Assembly (NCBI GenBank): GCA_037975125.1
Contig: CM075862.1
Span: 40,018,024 to 40,082,023, forward strand
DNA from: Latrodectus hesperus
Taxonomy: Eukaryota; Arthropoda; Arachnida; Araneae; Theridiidae
Length of the DNA: 64,000 nt
Direction: 5' to 3'
This document shows positions 38,930 to 53,654 of this stretch, piece after piece; position 1 is the stretch's first letter; each line of letters opens with the position of its first letter. The position numbers and the translations under genes were made by a program. The notes under the pieces are model-generated. The model had not been told where the DNA came from. It saw nothing but the letters and a program-made list of their open reading frames with translations, and did no database searches.

Positions 38930-39525
38930 AAACCCCCGGATGTGGAAATCAAACTCAACTTCCCTTCTTTTTCCTATTTAATCTTTTACCCCGTCCCCAA
39001 TGTTGCACAGATAAAAACGCAGAGGGGAAAAAAGGGAAAAAGAAAAAGGAGAGAGAGGTCGAAATCTCCCAGAAAAAGGATTTATTAAGTCTCATTCTCA
39101 TTTACTCCTTGTTGCGACAGTAGGAAATTACGTTTGTTATCTTGGATGGGTTTTTCTTCTAGGTTGGGAATCTGGTGCACTGGCTTTTGTATACGGCCAG
39201 GAGAGATTATCAAAAAGTCATCCACACACCCTCCACCCCTTTTATATTCGTGTGCGAACGTGTTCCCTCTGTTTCGATGGGCCCGCGCATTTTATTTCCT
39301 TCCCTATTTCTTTCTTTGTTTTCCCTGGGAATTTTTTTCGGCGACTTATTTGTGCTCTTTACGAGGATTTTTGGCGTAGGATTATGTTTCGTAATGTTTT
39401 CCTGGCAGGAATTGGAGGATGGAAAAAACTGGATGGTTGTTCTCGTGAATCTGGAGACGAGCTTTTGTTCATTCCTATCCAATTGCGTGCTTTTTTTATA
39501 ACTCGATGGTAATCTCTTCGGTGGA
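38930..39525. other. GC-richer island of unknown nature
   Basis: About 600 bases of complex sequence. A purine-rich block lies at 39019-39060 (GGGGAAAAAAGGGAAAAAG-like). After it come pyrimidine-rich stretches in which several frames stay open on both strands for 80-120 codons. None of the predicted proteins looks like a family member, and simultaneous openness in several frames reflects composition rather than coding. Candidate conserved regulatory DNA. Confidence 0.4.
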
Positions 39526-39529
39526 TACG

Positions 39530-40423
39530 AATTATTTCTATTAAAACAATAAACAGCTATACGTATCAATATGAGAATCATCGTGTGCTATTCTGTAAGT
39601 TTATTTAAAACGTTGTTTCGTCAAAGGAAATGTCCTCTTACTTAATTGATAAATCTCTTTTCAATTCTTCTCCCTATTTTACTAACCTTTAGTATTATTA
39701 GTTTACCATTTAAACTTTTTATCAAAAATATTTGGAATAAATCTTTAAAATGCAATATAATTTCTTTCTTTTATTAAAAATGTAATATTTGGAGACTTTT
39801 GTTTGGTTTTCTAAAACAGGAGTAGGCAAAATAGCAACTCTTTCAAGATCAAATATGGGGAATGTATCTTGATTCTACATACGATAGCATGTAAATTGAA
39901 AATATAAATTTTATGGAAAACATTAATTTTATGGACAATTTAGTATGCAAATTTGATGAGTAAACACTATGATCTAATCTAATAAAAGAAGAAAGTTTCG
40001 TATACTCTTCCAGCCGTTATTGGAAGTTGGGTTTTGTCGTTTTGCTTTTTTTATGAAAAGACATTTTTAAAGGTTTTTATAAAGTTTTGGGTTTTTTCCA
40101 TTCCTCACATAGCTCAATATCTATGAAAAGTCCTCCTGGAAAACTACAATATGTAGTGGATATTAAAAAACTCTACAAGGGATTTCAATTGTTAGGCAAT
40201 CCATTACATTAAAAAATTAAAATTCAACTGACCATTGGCAATTATTTAATATAATATAATATGTATATATGTATATATTAATAATATGTATATATTAATT
40301 TTATAAGAATAATTTTTAAAATCTCTATTGCAGAGATTATTATTTAAATATTTTTTAAATTCGAGTTTCCTTGTGCATTAACTTGCTCAAATATTATTTA
40401 GGTATACAATATATATGGTTATG

Positions 40424-40428
<5 letters not shown>
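39530..40428. other. Gene-free AT-rich stretch
   Basis: Nothing recognised. Confidence 0.5.

Positions 40429-40517
<89 letters not shown>
40429..40517. repeat. (TA)n microsatellite
   Basis: About 44 TA units. Confidence 0.95.
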
Positions 40518-40520
<3 letters not shown>

Positions 40521-40624
40521 GTGTGTGGGGATGTGAATCGATAGATGAGTGAGCCTAAATATATATATTGTATGCCTAAATAGTGTATTAATTAGGTGTA
40601 CATAGTATTCAAGTATTAGGTATA

Positions 40625-40682
40625 CAAGTATTATTTAGGTATACATAGTATATATATACTATGTACACCTAAATAATACTTG
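40625..40682. repeat. 58-bp near-perfect palindrome
   Basis: Arms CAAGTATTATTTAGGT-A-TACATAGTA and TACTATGTA-C-ACCTAAATAATACTTG pair around a TATATA centre with a single mismatch (position 40641 against 40666). The parts GTATTA, TTAGGTATAC and CATAGTAT are also repeated directly in 40570-40650, so the palindrome probably arose by local template switching. Confidence 0.92.
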
Positions 40683-40683
40683 T

Positions 40684-40745
<62 letters not shown>
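40684..40745. repeat. (CT)n(AT)n microsatellite
   Basis: About 13 CT units directly followed by about 17 AT units, abutting the palindrome. Confidence 0.95.
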
Positions 40746-40749
<4 letters not shown>

Positions 40750-40752
<3 letters not shown>

Positions 40753-41689
40753 ATTCCAAGGCTTTTTGTTTTTCTTTTGTAGTTTTTTAATGTCGTAACA
40801 TCAACAAAAGTACCAAATATCATTGAGTAACAGCAGAAATAGTTCATTGGTGATAAGCTGATGAAAATATTACATCACAATAGCCCTTAATATAATTTAT
40901 TTTCATAATCTACATTTAAAAAAATTTAGAATTTGAAAGCATGTTTTACTGAAAAATCATCAATCTGAAACTGTATAAATAATACATTTATCTATCTATA
41001 GATATAGAAATCAAAAAATATCTATGTAAGTCCATAGAACAATCAAAATAATTTATAATAAATATAAGCAAATACGTGTATTCTATGATAAATCGAAGAA
41101 AGATAAATAAACATTTGTCCACAATGAATCACCATAAAAATGCTTCAAATGTCAAAGAATGGGTTTTACAATCATTTGGGAGATCTTGTAGGATCTTCAT
41201 TTTGATGATTTAGGAGGGTGGTATTTATGATATTTATTTTCCTTAGCATTTTTCTAGATTGAACATCAGCATAAATCTCAGGAAACTATTTCGAAAAATT
41301 TAGATTGGCTTAACAAAATTGAGATAATAATCATAGATAAGTCAATTTAATTTTAAATTAGTAAGATAATTTTAATTAATTTTCCTTATTAATATAACTG
41401 TGATAAATTATAATCATTAAGTGCAGAATATGAACTTTAAAAATTGGTATAATAAAACTTAGCTTTAAAAGGTATACCAAAATATTGCTTACAGGGTAAG
41501 GAAAGTAGTTTCAATTATTCAAACAAATTTTGATTAAGATGCTGTTGAATTTGAAAAATTTTTATACAAACAATTTTCAACTTATTCATTATGTCTCTTG
41601 ATACAATATGAATATTTCATTTATAGATATGGACTTAAAGGTTCAGTTGGAAAACGCATCCTTTTTATTACCGGAAGGTATAGTTAATT
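40750..41689. other. Gene-free AT-rich stretch
   Basis: Nothing recognised. Confidence 0.5.
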
Positions 41690-41992
41690 CTTTTATCTAT
41701 CTAACTGAAGATCTTTCATGTTGGCTAGCAACTACAGGAGCACTTAAAATAGGATGTGGTTGCAATGTCCTCCATGTGAAATGATACCTTTAGAAGTAAC
41801 AGGTCAAGTTTTGGAATTCTTCTGATTAGTCTCTGATTTTAAATAACAAAGATCCTATCTCCTTCGGGGCAATAGTAAAATGCTCATTGGGTGTTCCACT
41901 ATTTAAGGACTGGTTTCACTGGTTTACCATCAATTTTGCCCTTTGCTATGCCCATGGTTCTCAAAGACCAAACCGGTTAAAACACTTTAAAT
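41690..41992 (-). repeat. Unclassified dispersed repeat, copy 2
   Basis: Inverted relative of the repeat at 30364-30625; see that entry. The best-conserved block is at 41759-41786. The two copies align co-linearly for roughly 250 bases, with many substitutions and small gaps, so both are old. Confidence 0.72.
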
Positions 41993-44900
41993 GGATGATA
42001 CTGGAAAGGAAAAAACTATAGACATTTAGGAAATGGTAAATTATAACTTATTTTGTTAAATAAGGATTCTTAAAGTATTAAATATATGTTAGCAAATACA
42101 ATAGTATGCAATGTTTTCAAATTATTGCTGGTTACAGTGACATTACAATGTAACTGATAAATTAAAACAGATGCAGTTTATGGAAAAATCTAAAATACTA
42201 ACACAATTTATTCTCTTATTCATAATCGCTATTTTTGTTTTTCAATTTGCATTAAAGGAAATTCTGAATTCTAAAAGTATTTAAATATCCTGAAATTTTA
42301 ATTTTTTTATTGAAGTGATTAATATTGTGTAATGCTTGTCTTTTTCAGTTATTACTATTCAATTGTACAATGGAATTTGCATGAATTTTTACGGTAATCA
42401 TATATTTTTTATTTTATTCAAAAAATTATGAAGAGATATTTCATTAGAAATTTTCAAATAATTTTAAGTAATATCGGTTATACTAATTTAATGATTAAAA
42501 TGAGATTTATTTTACTATTTACCTTATTTTTCTTCACATAAGAGTGATTAAATATTATAAAAGCTAAACCCGAAATCATAAAGCATCATTACAAGATTCG
42601 AATTATTATGCATAAATAATCCAAAATTGTTAAATTTAATTGAAGGAAGTTGAAATTTAAATAATAAGTCTCAATTATTATGAGATGAGAAATATATGAA
42701 AAATTATAGTAAAATTGAAATGTTTTTGATACATAAAACAGAAATCGCAGTTTCTCATAAAAGGTAACTTAATTTTTAAAAAAACATTGGGTTGTCTTCG
42801 TTTGTCTTACAAAACTTTCCTTAAGGTACAGTGTTTTAATGCTTCCCAGAGCATATCTTCCAGCATTTTTACACTATGTCTAATGTTTGGTAAATGTAAA
42901 AGGATTATTCATAAATAGATGCAAGCATAAAATTTATCTCGCACTAAATAACACTTAATAAATGCTTGAAGCCTTAAACTTACCAATTTAATAGGTTACC
43001 GTTATTTTAAAACATTTTGCTTACACCATTTGGCCATCTAAGAAGTTATTTGGAAGGTAATTAGTAGTGTTTACAAATAGCAGAGTAAAAAATACGGGAG
43101 GGTTTACTATCACTTATATTCTCATTAAACATTCTTCATTCTTCTTGTTGTTTGGAAACATCTATATTCAAACCTATCACCTTTCATTGAGAAAAACGTG
43201 ATCTCATTACTGAGCTATAGATAATCAACCATAAATGTTTCGTTAAATCTTACATCATTCTTTTATTAGAAATTATATTTGAAAACTACTAAGGCACACA
43301 CATAAAACCATTTAAGAGATCATTTGTAAACATAAGTTTACTAACTCCGATATAAAAGGTAATTATAAATAAAATTGCATGAAGTAAGCAATATCGCTCA
43401 TTAGCTTTTTCAATGACTGACAAACTTAGGATGTTTTTTTATATTGGTTCAATTTGTATCAAAACAAATTTATATTATTTTAAAATTAATATTGTTTTAA
43501 TTTATAGAACTTTTTGTGAATAAGAATTAATTATGTATAAAAAGTTAATTATTCGTTTTGCGATGAAATTAGTTTGTAATTCAAATCCACCTCTGTTAAT
43601 TTATAGTATTTATATGTAGTATATTTTTACCATGGCTTGTGGAAAACTAATTTTTTGTTATTTTTCACATTTATTTGTTTAAAAGTTTGGGGATGTGCTT
43701 TGGTCAATTTTTCCCTTTTTATTACTAATAATAAGTAATCAATAGTAAGCAACTTTCGAACAATTTGTTTTGGTATTTTAAAGTTTAAAATTCTCATATG
43801 TAAACGATGTTTAGTAAAAAGGAAATTACTCATGTGGTGATTTTTAAAATGATAATTAATGTAAAATAATAATTTCATTTAATTCACCACAATGATTTCT
43901 AAGGTCACATTTCTTCTCAGTCGTTGCAAACCTCCTGAATATAATTATTTCAATATAAATATAGATTTACGCAGATAAAATTCTTATTTTTTGTGAAATA
44001 ATAAGCAGTGAATTCTTTCAAATTAAAAAAAAATAGATTTAATTTCTTACATATTGACCAAGAAAATACTATTTAAATTTTGCTGTGAACAAAAGTGTTT
44101 TGTATTGATATATAGTATTCTTCATTGCAATTATATATTAAACTTCATTGATTTATAAACCGTATTTGCAAAGGGAATCAATCTATGAATTGCTTAATAT
44201 ATGTGACACATGTCCAAATATAAGACATTTAGACATGTTTCAACAGTACTTCATTTATACTATCATAAATAAAGTATATTTAAAATTTTTAATTGCAAGT
44301 AATCTTTGAGTTTTCCTCATTTACAATTCTTTATTTAGTAAAAATCTAAAGTGCTTATCCAACAAAATGCTTTGTTTCTTGGTTTATCATTGGAGCAAAT
44401 AGCGATTAAAATTACAACAATAGCGGTCTTAATCCTTTAATAAAAACTTATTTCATTGACATATTACACTTTTTAAAATTATTTAGGCACTTTAAAATGG
44501 CATCATTACAAACACATGGCACAGAAAATTTAATTATAAAATATGGCTTCAAATGTGCTTGGAATCGATTATCCACTTTTATCAACTGTTAACACCATTC
44601 ATTAAAGGGGAAAACTATTATAATCACACTACTAGTAATTTATTAACGAATATTCATTAGGTATGGGTAAGCACTTCATATGAATAATAAAAATCTTAAA
44701 AGAAGGTACTTAAATGTAATCACTTTTAATCCTTATTTATGGCTTTCCGTTGTTCTGGGTAATCACTTTTGAAAGTGTTATAAAGATTTCTAAAAATGTT
44801 TTTTATCATTACCCACAGATTATTTACTGTTTTAGTAATTACATTACCAATTGTTCAAGATAGGGTTTCTCTTCATAAAATCTTAAAACTCCATTTACTG

Positions 44901-45515
44901 TTGTGTATTATCATCATTATACGGAATTACCCGAACAGAGATTTGAGATTTCTTGAAGTGTAATCCATATTTAAACTTTATTATTCATGGAAAGACTTAA
45001 ATGTGACTTATATTATCATATTCATTAGAATGGCTATATTTTATTTTCAGGTGAAATAATTTGGGAACTGATCAGCGAAAATTATAAAATTCATAAGTAT
45101 TTTTCAAAACAACATTTATGAAAGATTTTTCTCTTTTATGACATCTTATTTTAAATAATGTAAAATAAACTAATTTATTGAAAAAAAACGAACATTGATT
45201 AAGTATGTGTTTTAAATTTATCGATTGGATCAACTTTATTAAATATTAGATATTGAGTGATATTAATATTGATTTAATTTCTAATCAATTTATTGACATT
45301 TAAAAATTCTTGGAATATTTGTACAACTGTGTGTGCAAAAGAAAATGCCAAATTTTAAATGATGTTTGTAAGCTATTTTTATAAATAAAATTAGCAAACA
45401 AGAATTTATTTGAAAAAAGTAAATACAAACTGTGTGATTTTGTTAGAAGAAAATTAATTAATACTGAGAAATTACAATATTACATCAATGATAAGAAATT
45501 ACTCCATGTGTTTTT
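41993..45515. other. Gene-free AT-rich stretch
   Basis: Nothing recognised. The open frame at 43627-43878 (minus) has no family motif. Confidence 0.5.
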
Positions 45516-45596
45516 CTGTTTCATTAAACAGTATCTGTCTGAATCTGATAACCAAATGCTGTTTCATTAAACAGTATTTGGTTATCAGATTCAGAC
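45516..45596. repeat. Quasi-palindrome with embedded direct repeat
   Basis: A 28-bp arm at 45537-45564 and its complement at 45569-45596 are separated by four bases (CATT), with one mismatch. The 19-bp string CTGTTTCATTAAACAGTAT also occurs twice directly, at 45516-45534 and 45559-45577, and is itself palindromic at its centre. Confidence 0.92.
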
Positions 45597-45599
45597 ACC

Positions 45600-48590
45600 A
45601 TAATATCATTACAAAAAATTAATGATAGTGAAAAATTAAAAATATTCAGTATTATCCCCATTATTTTTTCCAATTTATATAATTGCTATGGAGAATAATA
45701 AGGCATAAATAGATAATAATATTTAAATTTACTCATTTGGCTGAGTACATACAGTTTATGTTTGGAATTTATTTATGTATAAGTTGAAGAAAAATTAAAA
45801 TATCTATTTTTCGTGATAAAAATTTCACTCGTGTCTTAAGCAAAGATTTGTTGGCAGAAATTAATGTTATTAATTATTGAATGAATGACACTCAATAACA
45901 TTGAATTTTGCTGAGAAATGTTTAATTTATAATATTAAATTGTCAGATAATTTACCCAATAATTTTTCTCAAGTATTTTCAAATATCTAAATTTATCGAT
46001 TTAAAAACTGATGTAACATGACTTAACTTATATTTTTCTATTTTATAGATATTATTTATTACAGTTTTAAGTAATTCATAAATCTTTATTATATAATTAT
46101 AAAAACATGACAGTAATAAATCAATGTGTTCATGTGCTTTTTCTTGTAAAAAAGCTTGCTGCTTAAGAAACTGCAATATAAACAGGAAATTATTCTCATT
46201 TTCAAGAAGTTCAGAAATTATTCTCATATTGAAAGCATAGTTGAAAATTTTGTGCTATTAGTCTATCAAAAATTAAACAATCATGTCAAAAATATAATCT
46301 GAGAGAAAGGGTATAATTTTAAATAAGCCATCGTATAATAATAATGATAACAACAGTCTTATTTATTTAGTATTAACTTTATAGTAACATCCTTTCATTA
46401 TTTTTAATATTTTTCTTATCATTGTTGTTAAATAAAATAAAGTGTAAATTTAAAAAAGTTTACAACTTTTTTATAGTATTGTTCCAGTGGCACAATAGTT
46501 TGCTTAAAAATACATCGATTGCAACATTTTGTATGCACGGAAACTTGAATTTACATACAAATGCAAGGTTACAGTTAAATTTTAGAGAAATATGTGCTAA
46601 TATAGAACTTAAAACTTCGAAACTATCATTGTCAACTTTGCTGATAGGAATGCCAATTTTAGGATTTTTAAATATTTTAATAAGTACAGTAAATGATTTA
46701 ATTGGTATATTGTTTCTAAAATTTAATTAGGTGTTGCTTTGTTTAACTAAATGCAATTAACTATCAAAACATTCCGAAATTTTACAGAAAACTGAATGGT
46801 ACTAAGCATCGTGAGTTATGTTTCTTCAGTTTTGAACTACAAATTTTATTTAGCAGATTCAATCTCAATTTGGTTATTGAATTGTCTTATATTTATATTA
46901 GCTAATGAAGTATTAACAATTTTAAGTGAGATAAGTTTTTTTAATGTTGATAATTATTTCATTATAAAACAAATGACTATAGTTCTCAGAAACAGGATAG
47001 AATTGTTTTACAAAACAATGTGCTTTTAAAGCAATCAAATGGAAAAACAAGTATTAATGTGGTTGAGACATTTATCACTTCATCTTATTATTAACTAAAG
47101 CAAGTGATTTTAAGCATATATATATTTTGAAATCTCAGTTTAAAATACGCTAAACGGCAAATCTTGTTGATATAAATAATCAAACTCAGTATAAAAAAAT
47201 TACATTCTAATGTAACTGAAATGAAGGATTTCCATGGTTCTTTTGGTTAAATTTTTTCTTAATATCTTAGTATTTCAGGTCAGCAGGTACGACGTGACTC
47301 ACTCTTATGTACAGATAAAGAGTTCAATACTTGACATTGAGCTAGAAGTTTCTGTATGTATTTTAAATTCCTTTTATTGCAGCAGAGCAAGAAGATAGTT
47401 TTAAGTCAACATACTGTTGATAAACATGATAATTGTTCAAAGTCGTAAGTTTTCGTGTTGCTGTTTTGGTTAAAAAGGTAATGGAAAACGTATTGTATAA
47501 ATTTATCTGCCTATAAATAGAGAAATTATTTAAGGAACTATACCTCGGTGGTTTTAATTATAAATTCCTTCAAAATGGATTAATGGAAGTTATGAAACAT
47601 TATGTGGATATATTTGTTCACAGTAAAAATGTAAAATCTGTAAGAATAGCTCTGATGGAAACTAATATATTTATAGTTCAGAGGAATAAATTTAAAGAAA
47701 TTATCACGGAGGAACCTAATAAGGAAATAAATTAAGAAACCCTTAGAAAATTATATTTGTGTTGTTTATTACGATTTTTGTAAGTTAAAAACTTATCATA
47801 GGTATTAATTATGCACAAAAGAAAGTAAGACAATAATTTTTTTGAGATTAAATATTTTATTGTATTATAACTTATATTGCAGGAGTAAAAACGATCTATA
47901 TATCGCAAAAATAATAACTATTTGTTAAGGACCAGAAAAGTAAAGTATTAAAAATTTCTTATTTTTCGACAGTTTAACTATCAAGACATGATAACTTTTA
48001 AAGTTTATAGGTGGGATTATTTTATCAATTACCATAAGTGTATCCATATATTTTATATAAAAATAGCTGCATCACGTTAATGATATTTTGCATGAATTTA
48101 AGATGTAAACATTTTTCACAATTATCATATTCATTATGAATATATTTGCCCTACATATCGACGGGTTTTTTCCAGCAACTTTTAGATTAAAACATCTGCC
48201 TGTATATATAGGTAACATAAATTCATTGTAATTTAACTGCCAGTAAAGGCAATAATAATTATTATTTAGGAAATTTATGTATTTGGTTTTTAAAATGAGC
48301 AAGTATGGAATCAAATTACATTTCTAAAATAAAGAAACATTTCGTAACGAAAAAAAAAACCTAAACTAATTATAAAACGCATTACAAATATTACTATTCA
48401 ACGGATTCATCTCTTAAACTTCTCTTGCTTTTATATTTTTCTACGCTACTCATTATTAATGCAAAGTCATACAAATGCTTTTAAAACCGTTATTGACTAC
48501 ATTATATAACAATTAAATTTTACTTAGTCTTGGATAGAAAGAAAACTTTAAAATGGAAAGCAATAAAAATTCGCTACCAATCTCTTTATT
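45600..48590. other. Gene-free AT-rich stretch
   Basis: No gene confirmed. Two open frames in succession (46422-46730 and 46796-47029, plus) are rich in hydrophobic residues; see the finding on a possible chemoreceptor relic. The support is too thin for a gene call. Confidence 0.4.
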
Positions 48591-48594
48591 TATG

Positions 48595-49190
48595 CTTTTA
48601 AAGGCAGCGGATTTATTGGAATGATGTCTTCAGGGAAGATTAATAATAAAGACACTTTACGTTCAGACTACTGAGAATAAACAACATAAACTGCCAGAAA
48701 AGCACGGGGTATATTTTTTCGCCACTTCCAAAGCATCTTCCCAGCGCGCTTGAAGCCATGGTTTGGAAACCGCAGTGGCAAACGCATCCAGGTTTTTAAT
48801 TACGGTTTTATTTTATACTTCCCAATGGGGCTTTTAAAAATAGGGATGTGCGATTCAAATTTCCCTCCTCTTCACACACACCCCTTACATTCTCCAGGAA
48901 TCGCGTTAAAATAAGCTATGGCCTTCAGGAGACCTAGGAAGGAGCAGAATATTCGGCAATAACGGAGCATCTTCCAACCCCTCTTTTAGATTTTCCAGAC
49001 AACGATTCCGGAGTCTGCTCTTAGGGTTGCTTTTTTATCCAGGATTCTCCTGAAGATTAGTGGTGTGATTTGGTTGTCTTGGAATTTCCGGATACGTGAG
49101 CTTAAAAGAGGTTTCAATTAGAGATTTAATCCAAAGTAAACACACGGATGCGAAAGGGGCGTTTGGGCTACTTTCCTGAAGTATGTATAA
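48595..49190. other. GC-richer island of unknown nature
   Basis: About 600 bases of complex, GC-richer sequence without a long open frame on either strand. No terminal repeats, SINE head or target duplication was seen. Together with 38930-39525 and 58735-59335 it is among the longest such islands in the window. Confidence 0.4.
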
Positions 49191-49474
49191 TCAGGAGTTA
49201 TTGGATTGAATTCAGATATGCAGATTTTATATTCATTGAATTGATTTCATTTCACCACAGTACCAATCTTCAAGATTGATTATTTATTCTTCTAAGTATA
49301 ATCATATCAGTTGAAATAGTTTTTTTAACAGAGATAGTAGAGTATTGCATTTACTGTAAATTTTGGAAAGATATTTGGATATAATATATTTATAAAATAA
49401 TATTCAGTTTTACAAATTTATTTAAGTTATTTCATGATACAACAGTAAATCTTCGGAATATTTTATATCCTCTT

Positions 49475-49782
49475 CAGACAACACATGACTCTTGAAATAG
49501 CCTTTTGATAGCGAATTTAACAACATATTCATTCAGATTCAGACAACATATTACTCCTGATATAGCCTTTTGATAGCGAATTTAACATCATATTCACTCA
49601 AATTCAGACAACACATGACTCCTGAAATAGCCTTTTGATAGCGAATTTAACAACATATTCATTCAGATTCAGACAACATATCACTTCTGAAATAGCCCTT
49701 TTGATAGCGAATTTAACAACATATTCATTCAGATTCAGACAACATATCACTTCTGAAATAGCCCTTTTGATAGCGAATTTAA
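49475..49782. repeat. 65/66-bp minisatellite, 4.7 copies
   Basis: Units begin CAGACAACA at 49475, 49540, 49605, 49670 and 49736, giving periods of 65, 65, 65 and 66. Each contains AAATAGCC(C)TTTTGATAGCG or a one-base variant. Units 1 and 3 share an ACACATGACT variant. Units 4 and 5 share ACATATCACTTC and an extra C, so units were duplicated from neighbours. The open frame through part of the array is a consequence of the near-65 period, not a gene. Confidence 0.96.
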
Positions 49783-49789
49783 GTGGATT

Positions 49790-50865
49790 TTTAATTGTGT
49801 ATTTTGGTAATTTGTTTGAATGTTATTAGAGATTTTTATATTATATTCCGATATCGACATTTTATAATCATTAAAACGATGATATTACAAATCAGACTTC
49901 AAACTTTATAACATGTATTTCTTGAGAAATTATTTGTTACAATAGCACTTTTAAAAACTAAATTTAGTGGTATACGCTTTCATCTGTATATTTTTCAGCT
50001 TGTTTCGATGTAATTAGGAAATACTTAATTAAATTCCGGTAAAGAAGTTGTAAGCTGAATGGAGTGAGCTTACAATGTCATAGAATCAACCTTCGAATTC
50101 TATATCTAGAGAGCATATCTAATAAAATAACTTTTTAACAGTGAATTTACACTGATATATGATTTTTTAATAATACGTTTCAGCAGTTTGTTGATTTATA
50201 TTTATTAAAGCTGGTAATTCAGGCATTGTTTAATCACATACAATAATGAAAAGTAGCTTAAAAACATATATGTAACTTCATTACCTTCAGTTCGGAATAT
50301 TCTTCACTTTTTAATAATCCTTATATATACTATATTCACATTGTTGTAAAAAATCGTTGAATTTAATTACATGATGCAAAAAACTCAAACAAGTTATAAA
50401 ATTATGCGTGAATTAGTGTATTCAACTCAATGAGAGATTTTAACATGCGCCTTTTTTTAAGAAATTTAAATGTGATATAAAAGTAATAAAAAAATGAGAA
50501 GGATACTTTTGACAAACACTTTTTGCAGTGAGACTGCCAAATTTAACATATATAATTTTTCTGTAACTATATTTACACAGTTCGAAATATGATTAGAATA
50601 TTACAAATAAGCGTAGCCAAGTCTAATATGAAAATTGAATGCATCATAGACAAACATTAAGGCCAAATCAATGCCAATTTCTCTAGCCTCTTTCAAATAG
50701 AATTGACATAAAAATATGTGTGTTTATTAACATACCAACATTTATTCTTTCATATTAGCTATAGCATAAAATGTATCACATTTATTGTGATTAAGATTGA
50801 TATTACAAATGAATATCACCTCATGAGAATGCTTCTTTAAAAATGATTATAACAGTCTTTCATAC
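49790..50865. other. Gene-free AT-rich stretch
   Basis: Nothing recognised. Confidence 0.5.
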
Positions 50866-50867
50866 AA

Positions 50868-51112
50868 ACGAATGAAGTTTTCGATTCGTGAGAAGCGCTA
50901 ATCTCGCCAAGCTTGTGCTGGAGGTGTGCCGGAGAAAGACAGGGATAAAACGTAACGTGTAGGTCGCTTATTCGACAGCAGCGTGTAATGGGCACCTAGG
51001 GAGCCATTTGTCATTTTACGAAGTTCTGGTACTTCATTCGTTTGAGGGGGGTGTCGACACGATTTTCCGCGTCATGCCGCAAGAAATATGAAAGCGCATC
51101 CTCTAGTAAATA
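50868..51112. other. GC-richer island of unknown nature
   Basis: About 245 bases of complex sequence with several CpG dinucleotides, in a part of the window where CpG is rare. No head, tail, duplication or protein motif recognised. Confidence 0.35.
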
Positions 51113-51594
51113 TATCAAGGAAGTGAAATTACTTTGTATCATATATTTCATAATATTATTTTCGTTAATATATCTGATTGTAAATATATTATGTTATTCT
51201 TTATTTTTCCCCTTCACTTCTAAAAAGATATTTTAACTTTTTTATTTAGAAGATTCGTAAAGAGGATATAATTTAAAAATAAATTACCACTTTGATTACA
51301 AACAATAGTTACGTTAGTTAATGAAGAAGCAATGTTTAAATAACACATGCGCTAAGCACGTGAGTAGGAAATATAAAAATCAATTTAAATGTTACTGAAA
51401 AAAATAGTACATTCTAAAATGTTGAAAAAAATATATTTTGCATAACACTTACAAACAATAAATTTCATTTTAATTCCGATGAAAGAAATGTGAATCCATT
51501 ATTTATAACTGCTTTACATTACTTAAAAACTTAAATCTTTACTGTAGAAAATAATTATACTTTCATGCAATAATCTGTCTGTTTATTAGCCAGT

Positions 51595-51983
<389 letters not shown>

Positions 51984-52052
51984 CAACATGAAGAACAACA
52001 AAACTAGTAGCACAAAATTTGGAAATCTCTGAGAATAAAATACTATAAAGAA

Positions 52053-52074
52053 CAGAGAGAGAGAGAGAGAGAGA
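52053..52074. repeat. (AG)n microsatellite
   Basis: About 11 AG units. Confidence 0.95.
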
Positions 52075-52490
52075 CCATTATAAAGCAAAGAGACCACGTA
52101 TTCCTCAGGAGGGTGATGATCTGCAATGCAAATTAAGCACTCTTTTCTGACATGCACGAAGGATATATGTCTAAAGATTTTCTACCAATTCCCCTGAAAA
52201 GTGTTTGTATTAAAAGGAAGAAGCATAAAGATATTTATTTCAAAAATTAAAGTAAAAATGTATATCAAAGCAAAGTAAGCAAATACACAGTAGAAAACCA
52301 CAGACCTATTCTTCGTATTGTATATTGTTTTATTCTCAGTTATATTCAAATTTTGTCTAACTAGTTTTATTGTTCTTCATGTTGTATTTAATTTATACTG
52401 GCATATCTCTTTTTAGCTGCTTTGCGCAGGTTAGATTTCCTGTAATATATATTTTTTGATATTTCATTTATTATTTTAAAATATATTTAC

Positions 52491-53649
<1,159 letters not shown>

Positions 53650-53654
53650 TATAT

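Noticed and set aside
39134..39581. Overlapping 81-123 codon frames on both strands
   Set aside because: Several frames are open at once, the products have no motifs and the composition explains the lack of stops.
49635..49829. Repetitive 64-residue open frame
   Set aside because: It is created by the 65/66-bp minisatellite and ends just outside the array.
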